Assembly (NCBI GenBank): GCA_961205875.1
Contig: OY540810.1
Location: 4,526,001-4,590,000 of the forward strand
Direction: 5' to 3'
Source of the DNA: Sialis fuliginosa
Lineage: Eukaryota; Arthropoda; Insecta; Megaloptera; Sialidae
DNA: 64,000 bases
Below are positions 1-11,620 of the stretch, piece after piece. The position numbers and the translations under genes were made by a program. The notes below the pieces were generated by a model that did no database searches, was not told where the DNA came from, and worked only from the letters and a program-made list of their open reading frames with translations. Every line of letters starts with the position of its first letter. The stretch's first letter is position 1.

Positions 1-1111
1 GGACTGTACTCATTACATATTTGGTAATATTTATCTATAAATAGTTCAGAAAGCAAAACAAACGACACACATCACCCTTAGTTGATTTTTGAAGTTATAC
101 TTCTTTAGGCGCACTGCGACACAATTTTAAAATTGACTGGTGATCGTGTTCAATGTAACACTCAGAAATGTTCGGGTAAACTCATTTTTGCTGTGAATTT
201 AGCTCACAGTGAGTAGTCATCAATAACAATAAAAGAGTGCAGCTCAGGGACAGGCAACGTGTACAAGTGCAACACGAGAGTTATTGAAGGTGCAGCGTAT
301 ATTAACTATGTATATGTACTTGTGAGAAAGAATTTGCTATTTTAAATAAATACACGTTAAATTGAACATAACCTAAATAAATATTAATTGTGAGCGCTCA
401 GTTTGTGACTACCTTAATTTTTGGTCACAAAGAACAGATGAGGGGGCGTCCGTTAATATTTCAATTTGTACGAACACCCTAATATGTATACATTTTTTAA
501 GTGGTTCTACTGCCAGTAATGTATTTAATATTATTTGGATAATACCTATTTTAATAATATTTGTATATAATATACGTTAAAACTAAAAACAATAAATAAT
601 GTAACAAATAACAAAAATCAACAATAATCGAACAGTAGAAACTGAACTAACATAATAGGTATATGGTATAAGTTTATGTATGTACATACATATACATGTG
701 ATATTGGGAATGTAATCAAGCTGTGACAGAAACCCTTGCATGCGTCTCAAAAGCGGTCCCGGTATCCCGGGATTTCCCATTGGAACAACAGAACGCTCCT
801 GCCAGGTTCAAAGGATACGGTTCAGTTCACCCGATTCTAAATATGATAGAATTTGATTTCGAACTCGAAATGTGTGTGTATGTGTGCGTGTGTGTATTCT
901 TACGTGTGTTTGTAACGTCCTAAGACGAAAGGTTGATGATACACCAACGTTCTTGAAATATTTACGTATCTGATAAATTTTTATCGATAAATTAAATTAC
1001 ACAATGTTAACATGAATTGCACATATGTATGTACCTTGAATTCAAGAAGGTAGTATAGTATCTATAATAGTATTTCTGTGTGTTATATGTGGTGGAAAAT
1101 ATATTCTTATA
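1..1111. other. AT-rich stretch, nothing recognised
   Basis: I see no gene here. A short GT-rich microsatellite lies near 871-910. A slightly GC-richer patch at 735-835 has no recognisable protein. The rest is low-complexity AT-rich DNA. Confidence 0.5.
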
Positions 1112-1113
1112 TA

Positions 1114-1618
1114 AGGTACTGGCACCAGTTATGGCCGCTATAAGAGATAAGTTTACTGTTTTTATATTGACGGGCTTCTTTTTTGTAATTCTCATCAACT
1201 CATGTTCTTATCAATTTAATTACCAAAATCCGCAAATATAGTTTTTTTTTTAATTATAGCCTTTTTATTTTGTTTATTTTTTTTCTCCAGTAATGGATAA
1301 AGTAATTCCAGTAATGAGCACGCAGTGATGGACAATTGCTAATGATTACAAAATAATAAGTACTATAACACAAAAGATATAAAAGAAAGATTCGTCAAAT
1401 TTGAAACAAATTAAAACAGTTGTTATGATATTATAAAGTCCACCATTTTGACACCTATTGGCCGATTGTCATCAAATCACGCTGTAAGACAGTTAAATGT
1501 ATATAGATTAATATTCAGAAATGGTAGTAATCAAATATCAACAAATATTTCTATTTCAGTACATTTAATTAAAAAATAGCCATTACTGGGGTCATATCCA
1601 AGACTGGTGCCAGTATCT
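1114..1618 (+). mobile_element. TA-flanked MITE, family 1, copy 1 (complete)
   Basis: The element has matching inverted ends. The left end begins AGGTACTGGCACCAG and the right end, reverse-complemented, begins AGATACTGGCACCAG. TA lies on both sides (1112-1113 and 1619-1620), as in Tc1/mariner-type insertions. There is no coding sequence, so it is non-autonomous. It is the best-preserved of at least six related pieces in the window (others at 5852, 12415, 17910, 27757 and 35424). The superfamily is inferred from the TA duplication only. Confidence 0.75.
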
Positions 1619-1620
1619 TA

Positions 1621-2570
1621 ATTATTTATGAGATTTTTTGGTGGTCAGTTCACCTACAAGGGGTGAGGGGGGTTGATAAGACCGTGGTCTGGGAGTCTTG
1701 GGCTAGGGAGGGGTCGCTGTGGTTAGTTTTTTCGAGAAACGAACCGGATCGAATTTTTTTTAAACATGGACCGGACGAAAAATATTCTTGTTAGAATCCT
1801 ATTAGAACAGGTAAAATATCGATATTGATTATGATTGAATTTTATACAAATTCTAAAAGGAGACCTGGTGTTTCCTGGGAGTTTGAAAATATAATTTTAC
1901 ACGATTTTCTCAGAATATTGTTTAGTAAAAGTAAAGTCAGAAAAAAAAACAATTCGTGGTGAACCGTGTGTTGTGGATATGTTGGGTGAGCATGTTGGGT
2001 GGGTATGTTGAATATTTTAGGTCACTATGATTTTGTGGATATTAACCCGGGTAACACCGGTTCCACTGCACTAGTCATTGTAATAAACATGATGAAAATC
2101 TGTAAATTTATAGCATTGTATTATATCGAGCTATGGCCCAATACTTGGCTTATTAGGAGCAATTTTGTTTGGAAAGTTTTTTTTTATGTTTACTAAAATA
2201 TTAATAATAATTTTGACTGTGATACAGTAAATATAAACAAGTATAAACTCCGAATTTCCTTTATTTGGCTGAGATCGAGATCAGAAACTGGCAGTAAATT
2301 TCCAAAACCAGGACGTCTTGTTCTGAAACGGGCCTACACCGACAATACGGTACGTGTTGTAGGCACGAGAAACAGGGCAACTAAGAAATGTAGGTGGAGG
2401 TTGGGAGGACGTTACGAGGTCGCGAAGTGGTGGGAAGATAAGGCGTCATTATTTATGGGACAACTTATCCAATTACGGAGTCGCATGGGGGCGCGTTACA
2501 CACTTTGTTGTAAATATGAATGCGACATGCCGTCAGCGGCTCTTCTAAACCGCAGTGGAGCTCGCGCGCG
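1621..2570. other. Unassigned stretch with GC-richer patches
   Basis: Purine-rich patches occur near 1660-1740 and GC-richer sequence near 2330-2570. No reading frame resembles a known protein. The right part runs into a sequence repeated at about 3.76 kb, so at least part of this is repeat-derived. Confidence 0.4.
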
Positions 2571-2571
2571 A

Positions 2572-2684
2572 ACGTCTGCTGTCTTTTATTTATGTTAGGT
2601 TGTACACACTGTACCGTGTGTGTCTATGGCGACGCTCTGACGACAATGGATCAAGATGGCAAACGTTCCAGTTAATTACGTAAA
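2572..2684 (+). repeat. Local repeat, copy A (uninterrupted)
   Basis: This stretch resembles 3764-4486 on the same strand. Shared words include TTTTATTTATGT, TGTACACACTG and AATGGATCAAGA, and both end in CAGTTAATTACGT. Copy A has no insertion at the point where copy B carries a 608-bp MITE, so it acts as an empty-site reference. The parent element was not identified. Confidence 0.6.
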
Positions 2685-2871
2685 CACAACAAATCATGCC
2701 GGATTGGTGTGAGAGAAGCATAGAGTAGTCATCTTGTGGAAGTTTAGTAGGCCATGGAGAACTAAATAGTTCACTATTATAAGAATTTATTTCAGTACTT
2801 TGAACGTAAGAGAAAGAGAAATAACAAATGTACCTGGCGTTACACAAATGCGAAAATACAGAAAAAATATA

Positions 2872-3589
2872 GAGTAAAGGAGCCTAATATAAGACCCGTT
2901 TTGAAAAAAATAAAAAATAAAATATGACTGAATTTAAGATTATATATTTATTTCACAAAAATATTACAAAAAGAACACACAATTTCGAATTATAAATTAC
3001 CTTTTTTAAAAAAGGATGCCTAATATGAGACTTATAACTACTATCTTGTTTTCATTGTTTTTTGTACGATGGACAAATTAAATTTGCCTCATCTAATTCA
3101 CAATCTTCATGGGCCCAGCGATAACACTTGGTACACTGGATCCATTACTCGCCATGATTGTCTTTTGAATAGTAGCAACCACAAAATAGGAATTGAGCAT
3201 TAGCGTCACTGTATGTTAAAGATAATTGTCTTTATATTAGGAATTTTTGAAAAAGTTTAAATATTTTTCGAGGGTAGGCATCTATAAAAATCTATGAAGA
3301 TATTATTATTAAAATATTATAAATAGTTATAACACCTTCCTATAACATGCACTATAATTTACAGTTAGAGTTACCTTTCTTACTAAATACTCCAATCACT
3401 ACACTTTAATAAAAACTTTTAAAATAATAAAACAGAAAAATACATACATAACTGTTAAATCCATCAATACAGTGTTGTCTACATGACCTAAGTACGTTCT
3501 GATTCATACTATGGTTAAATGCGTTGTATTTAGTCTATTTAACAAGGGTCTCATATTAAGGCAGGGTCTCATATTAGGTTTCTTTACTC
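2872..3589 (-). mobile_element. Pogo-like (Tc1/mariner superfamily) remnant
   Basis: The inverted ends are GAGTAAAGGAGCCTAATA on the left and GAGTAAAGAAACCTAATA on the reverse-complemented right, flanked by TA. The word CCTAATATGAGAC also recurs inside. On the minus strand, 3189-3052 translates to a cysteine/histidine-rich tail with the pattern FCGCYYS, then WIQCTKCYRWAHEDC, then ICPS. I recognise this as the zinc-binding C-terminus of some insect pogo/jerky-type DDE transposases. The rest of the transposase is missing, and an in-frame stop lies between the first two motifs. It is therefore an internally deleted, dead element. Confidence 0.65.
3052..3189 (-). pseudogene. C-terminal zinc-finger fragment of a pogo-like transposase
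   Basis: About 45 codons on the minus strand give paired cysteines (CGC, then QCTKC), WAHEDC and IC, ending at a stop. The spacing resembles the PHD/zinc-ribbon tail that follows the DDE domain in some pogo-family transposases. One in-frame stop lies just before WIQC, and no DDE catalytic domain is present upstream. It sits inside the inverted ends of the element at 2872-3589. Confidence 0.6.
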
Positions 3590-3763
3590 TATATATATCT
3601 GGTTTTTCTGCAATGGGTAAAAATGGTACGTAATGAAAACTTGGTTTATCCTATTGAAAAATGTATTATTAGCTAAGTTTTATATTAATCGATGTGGATT
3701 TTAATTTTTTTAAGCCAAGATATTTCAATACTTGCAAGATGGTGCGGTGCGCAAGTTCAAAAG

Positions 3764-4486
3764 TTCTGCTGGTTTTATTTATGTAATGGTGTACACTAGG
3801 GTGGGCCGAAATTTTTTTTTTTTCGAATTTCAAGTGGGGGTAGTGGGGAAAAGTTGTCGCATATTAACAGTGTATTCTACAAAAAATATGAAATTTTTTT
3901 GAAAATATCTAGCCGGGCCCATTAGGACCCAAAAACATAGGTGGGTGGAAGAGTGAAACTCGATGTGCAGCCACCTCCTTGTGGTGAGTTCTGGGTTGTT
4001 TGAATGTTCAATGATAACAGGATTACGCATTTTTAATGTTTTCAATAAAAATTAAACCTTTTGAATACTTAAACAAGCAAAGAGCTGCACAAAAACTGCA
4101 CATTGTAAATTATTAAATAGTAAAAAAAAATTGTTTTTATCTGTTTGGGTGGTAAGGGGCCTTGTTAAATGTTAAATTATATCAACGAATTTTTTTTACA
4201 TGTATATTAAACACAGCGGTAGTATTTTTTGTTAAATCGAAAAAAAAGCAATTTTTTTTCTTTTTTTTTTGGACCCTAATGGGCCCGGCTAAATATTTTT
4301 TTTAAAATTTCATATTTTTTGTATAATACACTGTTTACATAAGACAACTTTTCCCCACTACCCCCATTTGAAATTCAAAATAATTTTTTTTTCGGCCCAC
4401 CCTAGTGTACACACTGCTATCGCGTGTGCGTGTACCGTATAACAAACAACAATGGATCAAGAAGGCAAATGTTTCAGTTAATTACG
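3764..4486 (+). repeat. Local repeat, copy B, interrupted by a MITE
   Basis: This is the second copy of the sequence at 2572-2684. It is continuous with copy A except for the 608-bp MITE at 3797-4404 and its duplicated 8-bp target. Removing the insertion and one target copy restores an order matching copy A (TTTATTTATGT, TGTACACAC, AATGGATCAAGA, TTAATTACGT). Confidence 0.6.
3797..4404. mobile_element. hAT-type MITE with long inverted arms
   Basis: The element starts TAGGGTGGGCCGAAATTTT and ends with the inverse. Roughly 130 bp at each end are near-perfect inverted copies. It is flanked by an 8-bp duplication, GTGTACAC (3789-3796 and 4405-4412). The 8-bp target with a central TA and the TAGGG start fit hAT elements. 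Copy A of the surrounding repeat (2572-2684) carries the unoccupied target. It contains no coding sequence. Nearby reading frames come from the arms. Confidence 0.8.
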
Positions 4487-4881
4487 TCAGTGGTTGTTTT
4501 GTACGAACGTTACAGTTAGAAGGTAATCGTGTTGAGGAAATATGGCCCTTGTACTAATAAAATATCGTTAAATGCATAAACATTTGTGTTTGCGGAAATG
4601 ATAACGCTTAATGTTAGTTAAGGAAAGTGTTTTACACATATTTTTAGAACAACAGTTAAAGGACGGCGCTTCTCGTTTGATAAATTGAAAGTTCAATTTG
4701 GTGTTGAAATTTTATATGATAATAATATGATTTTTAGTAAAAAAATATACTTGACGGTTCGAACCGGAGGAAAATTATTTTAAAAATATTATCATGGAAA
4801 TGATTTTATTTTCGTTATATTTTTATTTTTATTTTTTAACATACAAATAAATTCATCTACTAGTTATAAACTTCTATATCA

Positions 4882-5065
4882 GTGGCGAAGCGTCCATGGA
4901 AGCAGGGGAAGCAGCGCTTCCCTTACTTTATGGGTAAATTAATACAAATCTGTGTTTTCAGTTAATAAATAATTTAAATATATTATTAGTCTTTATGCGC
5001 AACTCAAACATTTAAATCAAAAATAGCATTTAATTTACACGCTCAGTTATAAAACTATAATACCT
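4882..5065 (+). mobile_element. Possible single end of a hAT-type MITE
   Basis: CAGTGGCGAAGCGTCCATGG resembles the CAGTGGCG start of the MITE ends at 10579 and 47183. No matching right end is visible before the foldback at 5066, so this is a fragment, or the foldback inserted into it. Confidence 0.35.
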
Positions 5066-5812
5066 CTACGTCTTATTTTCTTGTATTTTAGTCGATATTT
5101 GTATGACGAGTTGAAGTTCACTGCAGGAAATTTCACTAAAAAATTTCGAATTTTTGACTTCGTTAAAAGTATATTTATTGTATAGAAAATGACGTGAAAA
5201 GTTGTTTGTTTCAAACCGCAGGTCTGTATCTCAAACCGTTCTCGAGATATAGCCTCTCAAAATTTTAGTTTTTTAAAATTTTTGGAGAAAAAAAGCCATA
5301 ACTTTTGAACACGTAGTCGGAATAGATTTTAGTTGACGGATTTGAAATCAGCGTGTCAAAATCCATATAATGACATGTATAATACTTTATAATCCGACAA
5401 AAAAAATTTGGCCAAAAATCGACATTTTTTTAAGGTATACCCCTTTGAATTTTTTCGATTTTTCGTGAAATTTTTTTCTTTGAGTTTTAAGGTATTATAC
5501 ATGTCATTATATAGATTTTGACACGCTGATTCCAAATCCTTCAACTAAAATCAATTCCGACCACGCGTTCAAATGTTATGGCCTTTTTTCTCCAAAAATT
5601 TGAAAAAAACTAAAACTTTGAGAGGCTATATCTCGAGAACGGTTTGAGATACAGACCTGCGGTTTGAAACAAACAACTTTTCACGTCATTTTCTATACAA
5701 TAAACATACTTTTAATGAAATCAAAAATTCTAAATTTTTTAGTGAAATTTCCTGCAGTGAACTTCAACTCGTCACATAAATATCGACTAAAATACAAGAA
5801 AATAAGACGTAG
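5066..5812. mobile_element. Foldback element, arms of about 325 bp
   Basis: A large imperfect palindrome. The left arm starts CTACGTCTTATTTTCTTG and is mirrored in the right arm ending at 5812. Arms run about 5066-5390 and 5490-5812 around a 100-bp spacer. Words such as GAGATATAGCCTCTCAAA and GTTTGTTTCAAACCGCAG appear once per arm in opposite orientation. No clear target duplication was found and there is no coding sequence. A transcript would fold into a long hairpin. Confidence 0.8.
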
Positions 5813-5851
5813 AATCATTTAGTCACTATATAAATATTTATATAAGAATTT

Positions 5852-5998
5852 TGTTTATGTTTTTTCTCCAGTAATGGATAAAATAAAACCAATAATATGA
5901 GCACGCAGGATGGACACTTGCTAATGATTACAAAATGATAAGTACTACGACACAAAAGTTATAAAAGAAAGAATCGTCAAATTTCAAACAATGTAAAG
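5852..5998 (+). mobile_element. TA-flanked MITE, family 1, internal fragment
   Basis: This stretch matches the interior of the family-1 elements, with CTCCAGTAATGGATAAA, TGAGCACGCAG and TGATAAGTACTACGA in the same order. Neither terminus is present. It is a truncated copy directly right of the foldback. Confidence 0.65.
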
Positions 5999-7578
5999 CC
6001 GATTTACCCCCATTTTACCTTCCTAAAAATCATCCCTGTAGGTTGGGTGGTGTATAAAGACCTTTAAGAAAATATTGTTTTAGAGTTATGTACATATATG
6101 AAACAAGGATTGTCTTGGCCCAATGTATTTTTTTGTGTGCAGATGTGGCCAGTTATTTGCAGTTAACATTGATACAATATTGGAATGAGGCATATCTCTT
6201 ATGATATTAATTAATACTATTAAAAAAATATTTAGATATAAACTCAAATAAAATAAACCTTTTTATTTAATAAAATGCGATAAAGTATATCTCCATATAA
6301 GTATTAACGTCTTATTATTATTTTCGACAAGGGACATTTTATGACTAATAAATTTTATATAAAACACTCATAAAATGACACTCAAGTCTCTCGTTCTTAG
6401 TGACAACCATAAAAGTTAAAAATAACGTATTCAGATTTAACTAAAAATATCTTATTTTATAACTAATTACCATATTCATTATTGTTTTAACAATTAAAAT
6501 ATATTAAGTATCATTAATAAAATAAGACGTATTTTGAATGAATCATAAATAAGATATTGAGTAAATTGTTTTTAGGGGTAAACAAAAACCATTGCGATAA
6601 ATTTCGAGGGGGGGGGGGGGGCAATACGAGAGTCGAATATGTTAATCCCTTTAATACATTCTCCTTAGACAGAAATTATGACTTGGAAAAATCTTATAGT
6701 AATTTACATGTTATTTCAACAAAAAATGAATAAATACTGATCATTTCTTGTAACGTAAAGAATCAGATCTTAAAAAATCTATAAAATGTATGTATATTGC
6801 TACTTTAATTATTTTTCATTCTTTAAAAAGCTCGGTACAGGTAAATGAATCATGAAAAATTGAAATTGATTCAAAATAATACTGTTTTCTCGGTAACCAA
6901 TTGTTATATCCATTTATTCTTCAGATTCTCATTCGTTAACCAATTATAAAAAGAAGATACGAAAATAAATTGAATTTTATACACCAATATTATTTCAAAA
7001 AGATGTATATTTTATAGGTGATTATAAAATCACTGTATTTGTCTGTTTCACTAAAACAGTTACGTTACTGTTATACATAGATAGAAATATTTTTTAACAG
7101 ATGACGAATCGATCCATTAATAAAATATAAATTCTATTAACGACAAAAATATTATAGCTTATAGTTTAATAATAATTTCCTAAAATTAAATGCAAATAAG
7201 ATCAAAGCTATAATATATTTTTAAAAATAACAGAGAATAAAAACTTATGTCATACTAAAATTTGGTGAAATAAAAAACATTCGTTTATATAAAATGTTCA
7301 ATTAAACTAACAATAAATCACCTTAACAACAAGAAAATAATGTAATTTCACAAGAAATCCTAGTCAATAGTTCCAAACAATCTGGATATGTTTTCTTCGT
7401 TGCTTAAAATTCGGGTTTGCAACCCCTACAATATCCTAAGATTTAAATTTTGTATGTTTTGTGTTAGATTGTAGTAAAAGAAAACTTATTTGCAATATAA
7501 TAAATATTTAAAATACATAAGTAGTTAAATACAGTTATTCCCATATTACACGAGAACTATAATATGTTATAAGTGTTA
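5999..7578. other. AT-rich stretch, nothing recognised
   Basis: Apart from a run of 16 G residues at 6610-6625, this is AT-rich DNA with no supported exon or clear repeat ends. Confidence 0.5.
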
Positions 7579-7580
7579 TA

Positions 7581-9641
7581 GCCCAGTCAAGGAAGCAGTG
7601 AAAAGTGAGAAAAAGGGAAATTTAGGGGGCAAGCAATTTTATGATTGATTCTTATAGATTTTGAACCGGAGAATTCGAAAAAAATAACCCGGACAAGCGA
7701 AAAGTGGTGCAACACCCTTAAAAATGGGGTTTAAGGGTGAAATCCCCATTTCCAACAGTTTTTTCAATTTATCACAAAATCTAAAGCGACGATGGTATAT
7801 TTTTATCTTTGATATATGTTCAGGATACTCAGACGAATCGATTGTGACCACATATACTTAATTTGACCAAAAATTACCTCTTCCAGAGGGCTTAAAAGAC
7901 AGAAAAATGCATCTTTTCGGGAAAATAGTTTACAAATTAATAACTTTTGTTAAAATCATCCAAATGACTCGTAATTAGCGTCAAATTGTTCCTGAAGTTC
8001 CAAAGAATAATGACCAACCATAATTTAAAAAAATATTAATCGTTTAACTAATAAAAATCGCTAATGTTTAAGGGTAAGTAACATAATTTTTTGAAAAACT
8101 ACCCTTTCACTAAAATTTAAATAAAAACACCAGGGTTAAATATTTTTTAGTGAAACGAATTGATTCTTATAAATTTTGAACCGCAGAATTCGAAAAAAAT
8201 AACCCGGACTAGCGAAAAGTGTTGCAACACCCTTAAAATGGGCTTTAAAGGTGAAAAGCCCTTTTCCAACCGTTTTTACAAATTATCACAAAATCTAAAG
8301 CAACGATGGTGTATTTTTATGATTGATATATGTTCAGGACACTTAGACGAATCGATTGTGACCACATATACTAAATTTGGCCAAAAATTACGTCATTAAA
8401 AGGGCTTAAAAGACGTAAAAATGCATCTTTTCTGGGAAAATAGTTTAAAAATTAATAACTTTTGTTAAAATCATCCAAATGACTCGTAACTAGGCTCAAA
8501 TTATTCCTGAAGTTCCAAAGAATAATGACCAACCATAATTTAAACAAATATTAGTAGTTTAACCAATGAAAATCGCTAATGTTTAAGGGTAAGTGCATTT
8601 TTACGTCTTTTAAGCCCTTTGGAAGAGGTAATTTTTGACCAAATTTAGTATATGTGGTCACAATCGATTCGTCTAAGTATCCTGAACATATATCAACCAT
8701 AAAAATATACCATCATCGCTTTAGATTTTGTGATAAATTGAAAAAACGGTTGGAAATAGGGTTTTCACCCTTAAACCCCATTTTTAAGGGTGTTGCACCA
8801 CTTTTCACTAGTCCGGGTTATTTTTTTCGAATTCTCCGGTTCAAAATCTATAAGAATCAATCATAAAATTGCTTGCCCTCTTAATTTCCTGTCAAAATGC
8901 TTCCTTTACTGGACTGAATCTATTATTTTGTTTGGAATAATGTAATTTTTTTAAATTGTATACAACACAAATTCAGTGTATTTCTAATCGCATTTGCACC
9001 CGTTCTAATAATTGAATATTATTTTGGGGGGTCTCATTTTGTTTGTATGTACAAATAGAAGGTATCTACCTTGGTTTCACTAAAAAATATACAACCCTGA
9101 TGTTTTTATTTAAATTTTAGTAAAAAGATAGTTTTTCTAAAATTTACGTTACTTACCCTTAAACATTAGCGATTTTTATTAGTTAAACTATTAATATTTT
9201 TTTAAATTATGGTTCATTATTATTCTTTGGAACTTCAGGAACAATTTGGGCCTAGTTACGAGTCATTTGGATGATTTTAACAAAAGTTATTAATTTTTAA
9301 ACTATTTTCCCCGAAAAGATGCATTTTTAAGTCTTTTAAGCCCTCTGGAAGAGATAATTTTTGGCCAAATTTAGTATATGTGATCACAATCGATTGGTCT
9401 GAGTGCCCTGAACATATATCAACCATAAAAATATACCATCATCGCTTTAGATTTTGTGATAAATTGAAAAAACTGTTGGAAATGGGGTTTTCACCCTTAA
9501 ACATCATTTTTAAGGGTGTTGCACCACTTTTTGCTAGTCCGGGTTATTTTTTTCGAATTCCCCGGTTCAAAATCTAGTAAGAATCAATCATAAAATTGCT
9601 TGCCCTCTTAATTTCCTGTCAAAATGCTTCCTTTACTGGAC
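7581..9641. mobile_element. Compound inverted-repeat element (foldback within foldback)
   Basis: The ends are GCCCAGTCAAGGAAGC and, reverse-complemented, GTCCAGTAAAGGAAGC, flanked by TA (7579-7580 and 9642-9643). Four copies of a ~320-580-bp arm are present. Two are forward (7581-8157 and 8158-8593) and two reverse (8594-8914 and 9080-9641). The inner reverse copy has its own complete terminus at 8914. Shared words include TGCAACACCCTTAAAAATG and CAAGCAATTTTATGATTG. Similar 65-79-codon reading frames in the arms reflect the repetition and do not look like a real protein. Confidence 0.75.
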
Positions 9642-9644
9642 TAT

Positions 9645-10084
9645 TATAACTTTATAACATATCTATTAATTGGGAATCACTGCTGTACTAATAGAACAGT
9701 AGAACAGTTACGCTTCTCATAGAACTGATAAGTCTAAACAAAATAAACAAAATGAATGAATGCATGTATTGAATAACTACTGCCTATTATGCATATATCA
9801 AGGGTTTATTTCATGCCAATACAGCAGCCATTCCTTTAGTTTTTCTGGTAGTGACAAGTTACTCGAATTTGTGTTTAAAATAAAATAATATTTTATCGTT
9901 GGAAAAATAATTGTAAGTTTTTATTATTTTTAGTTTTATTAAATTAAGTTAACAAGTTTTGTTTACCTGATTTCGAATAAATCAAAACATCCAACTATTA
10001 ATTTAATATAAAAAAAGTTCGTACAAGAACTCACCAAAGTATTCTCGTCAAGTTAACATTTACTATAAATAAGAAACAAGATGG
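9645..10084. other. AT-rich stretch, nothing recognised
   Basis: No exon, inverted ends or tandem repeats were seen. Confidence 0.5.
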
Positions 10085-10520
10085 ATGATCCTAGAAAACC
10101 ATTTCCTTTTCCGAGTAACGGTAAAGGGTTGCACGTGTGTGTGTGTTGGTAGCGGGTGTGTAGAGGACGGCAACAACAACGGGCGGCGGGGGGGAGTCAT
10201 GTTGGGCGACAGCTAGACTCCGCAAACTTTTCAAATATTTATTTGCTAAGAACGTACACCACATACCGCATTCTGTTTGATGAAATATTTCATACATTGC
10301 GAGAAAAACTGTCTCTTTATGTTTATATACATGAAAATTCGCATGAATGTATGTACAGAATACCTTTCGTATTGGTTTCGGGCCACCGCCGGGTCATGAT
10401 CGTACGTATTCGTGTTTTCATTTATAATTTAACTGCGGTCCTCGGATGTTTTCTTGATACAACATCGAAAATAGCATCCAATTTAATAGATAACTACGAG
10501 CAAAGGTTGAATTGAGATGA
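10085..10520. other. GC-richer island without recognised product
   Basis: The sequence changes from AT-rich to GC-richer, with CAACAACAACGGGCGGCGGG and GGGCCACCGCCGGGTCATG. A 119-codon frame on the plus strand spans 10156-10515 but shows no domain, and an overlapping minus-strand frame is equally unconvincing. It has no inverted ends or second copy. It could be a conserved regulatory element or an untranslated exon of an unseen gene. Confidence 0.3.
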
Positions 10521-10578
10521 CATTTAATGGATATAGTGGACTAATCTAAAAAATACATTAGTATTTTTATACTGGATA

Positions 10579-10960
10579 CAGTGGCATAGTAAGAAAAATT
10601 TTCGGGGGGGGGGGGGGGTTAAGCTTGGGGCTCCCAAAATATCATAATTTCTAACTGAATGACTTAAAAAAAAAAGGTCACACAATCGAAAGTTAATTAA
10701 TAAGTAGTTATTGAAGACCTTTTTTTTTTTTAAGTCATATAACATAAAAAAGAAAAGTCATTCAATTCAAAATTATTATAATTATTTCGCATATTTTAAG
10801 AACATTAAATATTTCGGGGGGGGGGGGGGGGGAGGAGGGGGGTTATAATCACAAAATAGGTCAATCAATTCTAAATTGTAATAATAATTTCATATATTTT
10901 AAGAACATTGAATATTTCGGGGGGTTTCGACCCCAAACCCCCCCCGTTCCTACGCCACTG
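10579..10960. mobile_element. hAT-type MITE with poly-G tracts
   Basis: The ends are CAGTGGCATAG and, reverse-complemented, CAGTGGCGTAGGAACGGGG, the same family as 47183-47488. Inside are runs of 16-18 G at about 10603 and 10816, and the phrase ATATTTCGGGG occurs twice. The flanks TACTGGATA and GTCTGGATA resemble a decayed target duplication, but an exact 8-bp repeat is not present. Non-coding. Confidence 0.65.
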
Positions 10961-11093
10961 AGTCTGGATATTAGGTACTTTATTTTAGAACATTATTTAT
11001 TATACTCATTGGTTGAATTATAACTGTCTAAAGTATTTTAAAGGAACGCATTTTTTGCAGGACTAAGAAATATACGAATTTTATTAATTTATA

Positions 11094-11620
11094 CCGAGTG
11101 TTCACTATGTTTTACACCCAAAATATAGTTATATGATAAAAAATCCTAAAGAATTTCAGAAAAATATTTTGGGAGGTAGTTTGAGGGGTACATGCTTGTT
11201 TCTCAGCAAAATCAAATGGAACGGTATATCCAAAAGTACATAATTTTAAAGATCATAAAAAAGTAAGAAACTTTTGTAAAAAAAATTTTTTCATACATTC
11301 AATTGTTTAGAAAATATGGCGGCTTGTCCCCAAATTTTAGGGTTTTACTAAAAGTGCTCTAGTTTCGTTAAAAATAAATGCAATTTTATTTTTGGAAGTA
11401 ATGAACTTTTTAATGGTGTATGATTATTTGAGATTTGGATAGTTTAAAGTGCCATACGCGACATATCAAAAATGCAAAAGTTCAATTGGGGATAATTCAA
11501 AAATTTTAAATAGAATGATATATCAATTAGTACTTTATCTTAAAAAATATATTTAAATTAACAACTTTTGTAAAGAAAATTAAAAATTTTATTTAAAAGA
11601 AAATTAATTTGAACACCCGG
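11094..11620. mobile_element. TA-flanked MITE (CCGGGTGTTC ends)
   Basis: The left end is CCGAGTGTTCACTATGTTTT and the reverse-complemented right end is CCGGGTGTTCAAATTAATTT. TA lies at 11092-11093 and 11621-11622. The 527-bp interior has no recognisable transposase. The TA duplication suggests the Tc1/mariner superfamily. Confidence 0.6.

Noticed and set aside
4750-4775. GGTTCGAACC, a tRNA B-box-like sequence
   Set aside because: No A box or acceptor stem is found within tRNA distance upstream.
7639-9577. Similar 65-79-codon frames with the phrase PEHISTIKIYHHRFRFCDKL in several places
   Set aside because: They lie in the arms of the compound inverted-repeat element and occur only because the arms are copies. 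There is no start context or domain.
10156-10515. A 119-codon plus-strand frame
   Set aside because: No domain or splice context was seen, and a second overlapping frame exists on the other strand. Chance is likely in a GC-richer block.
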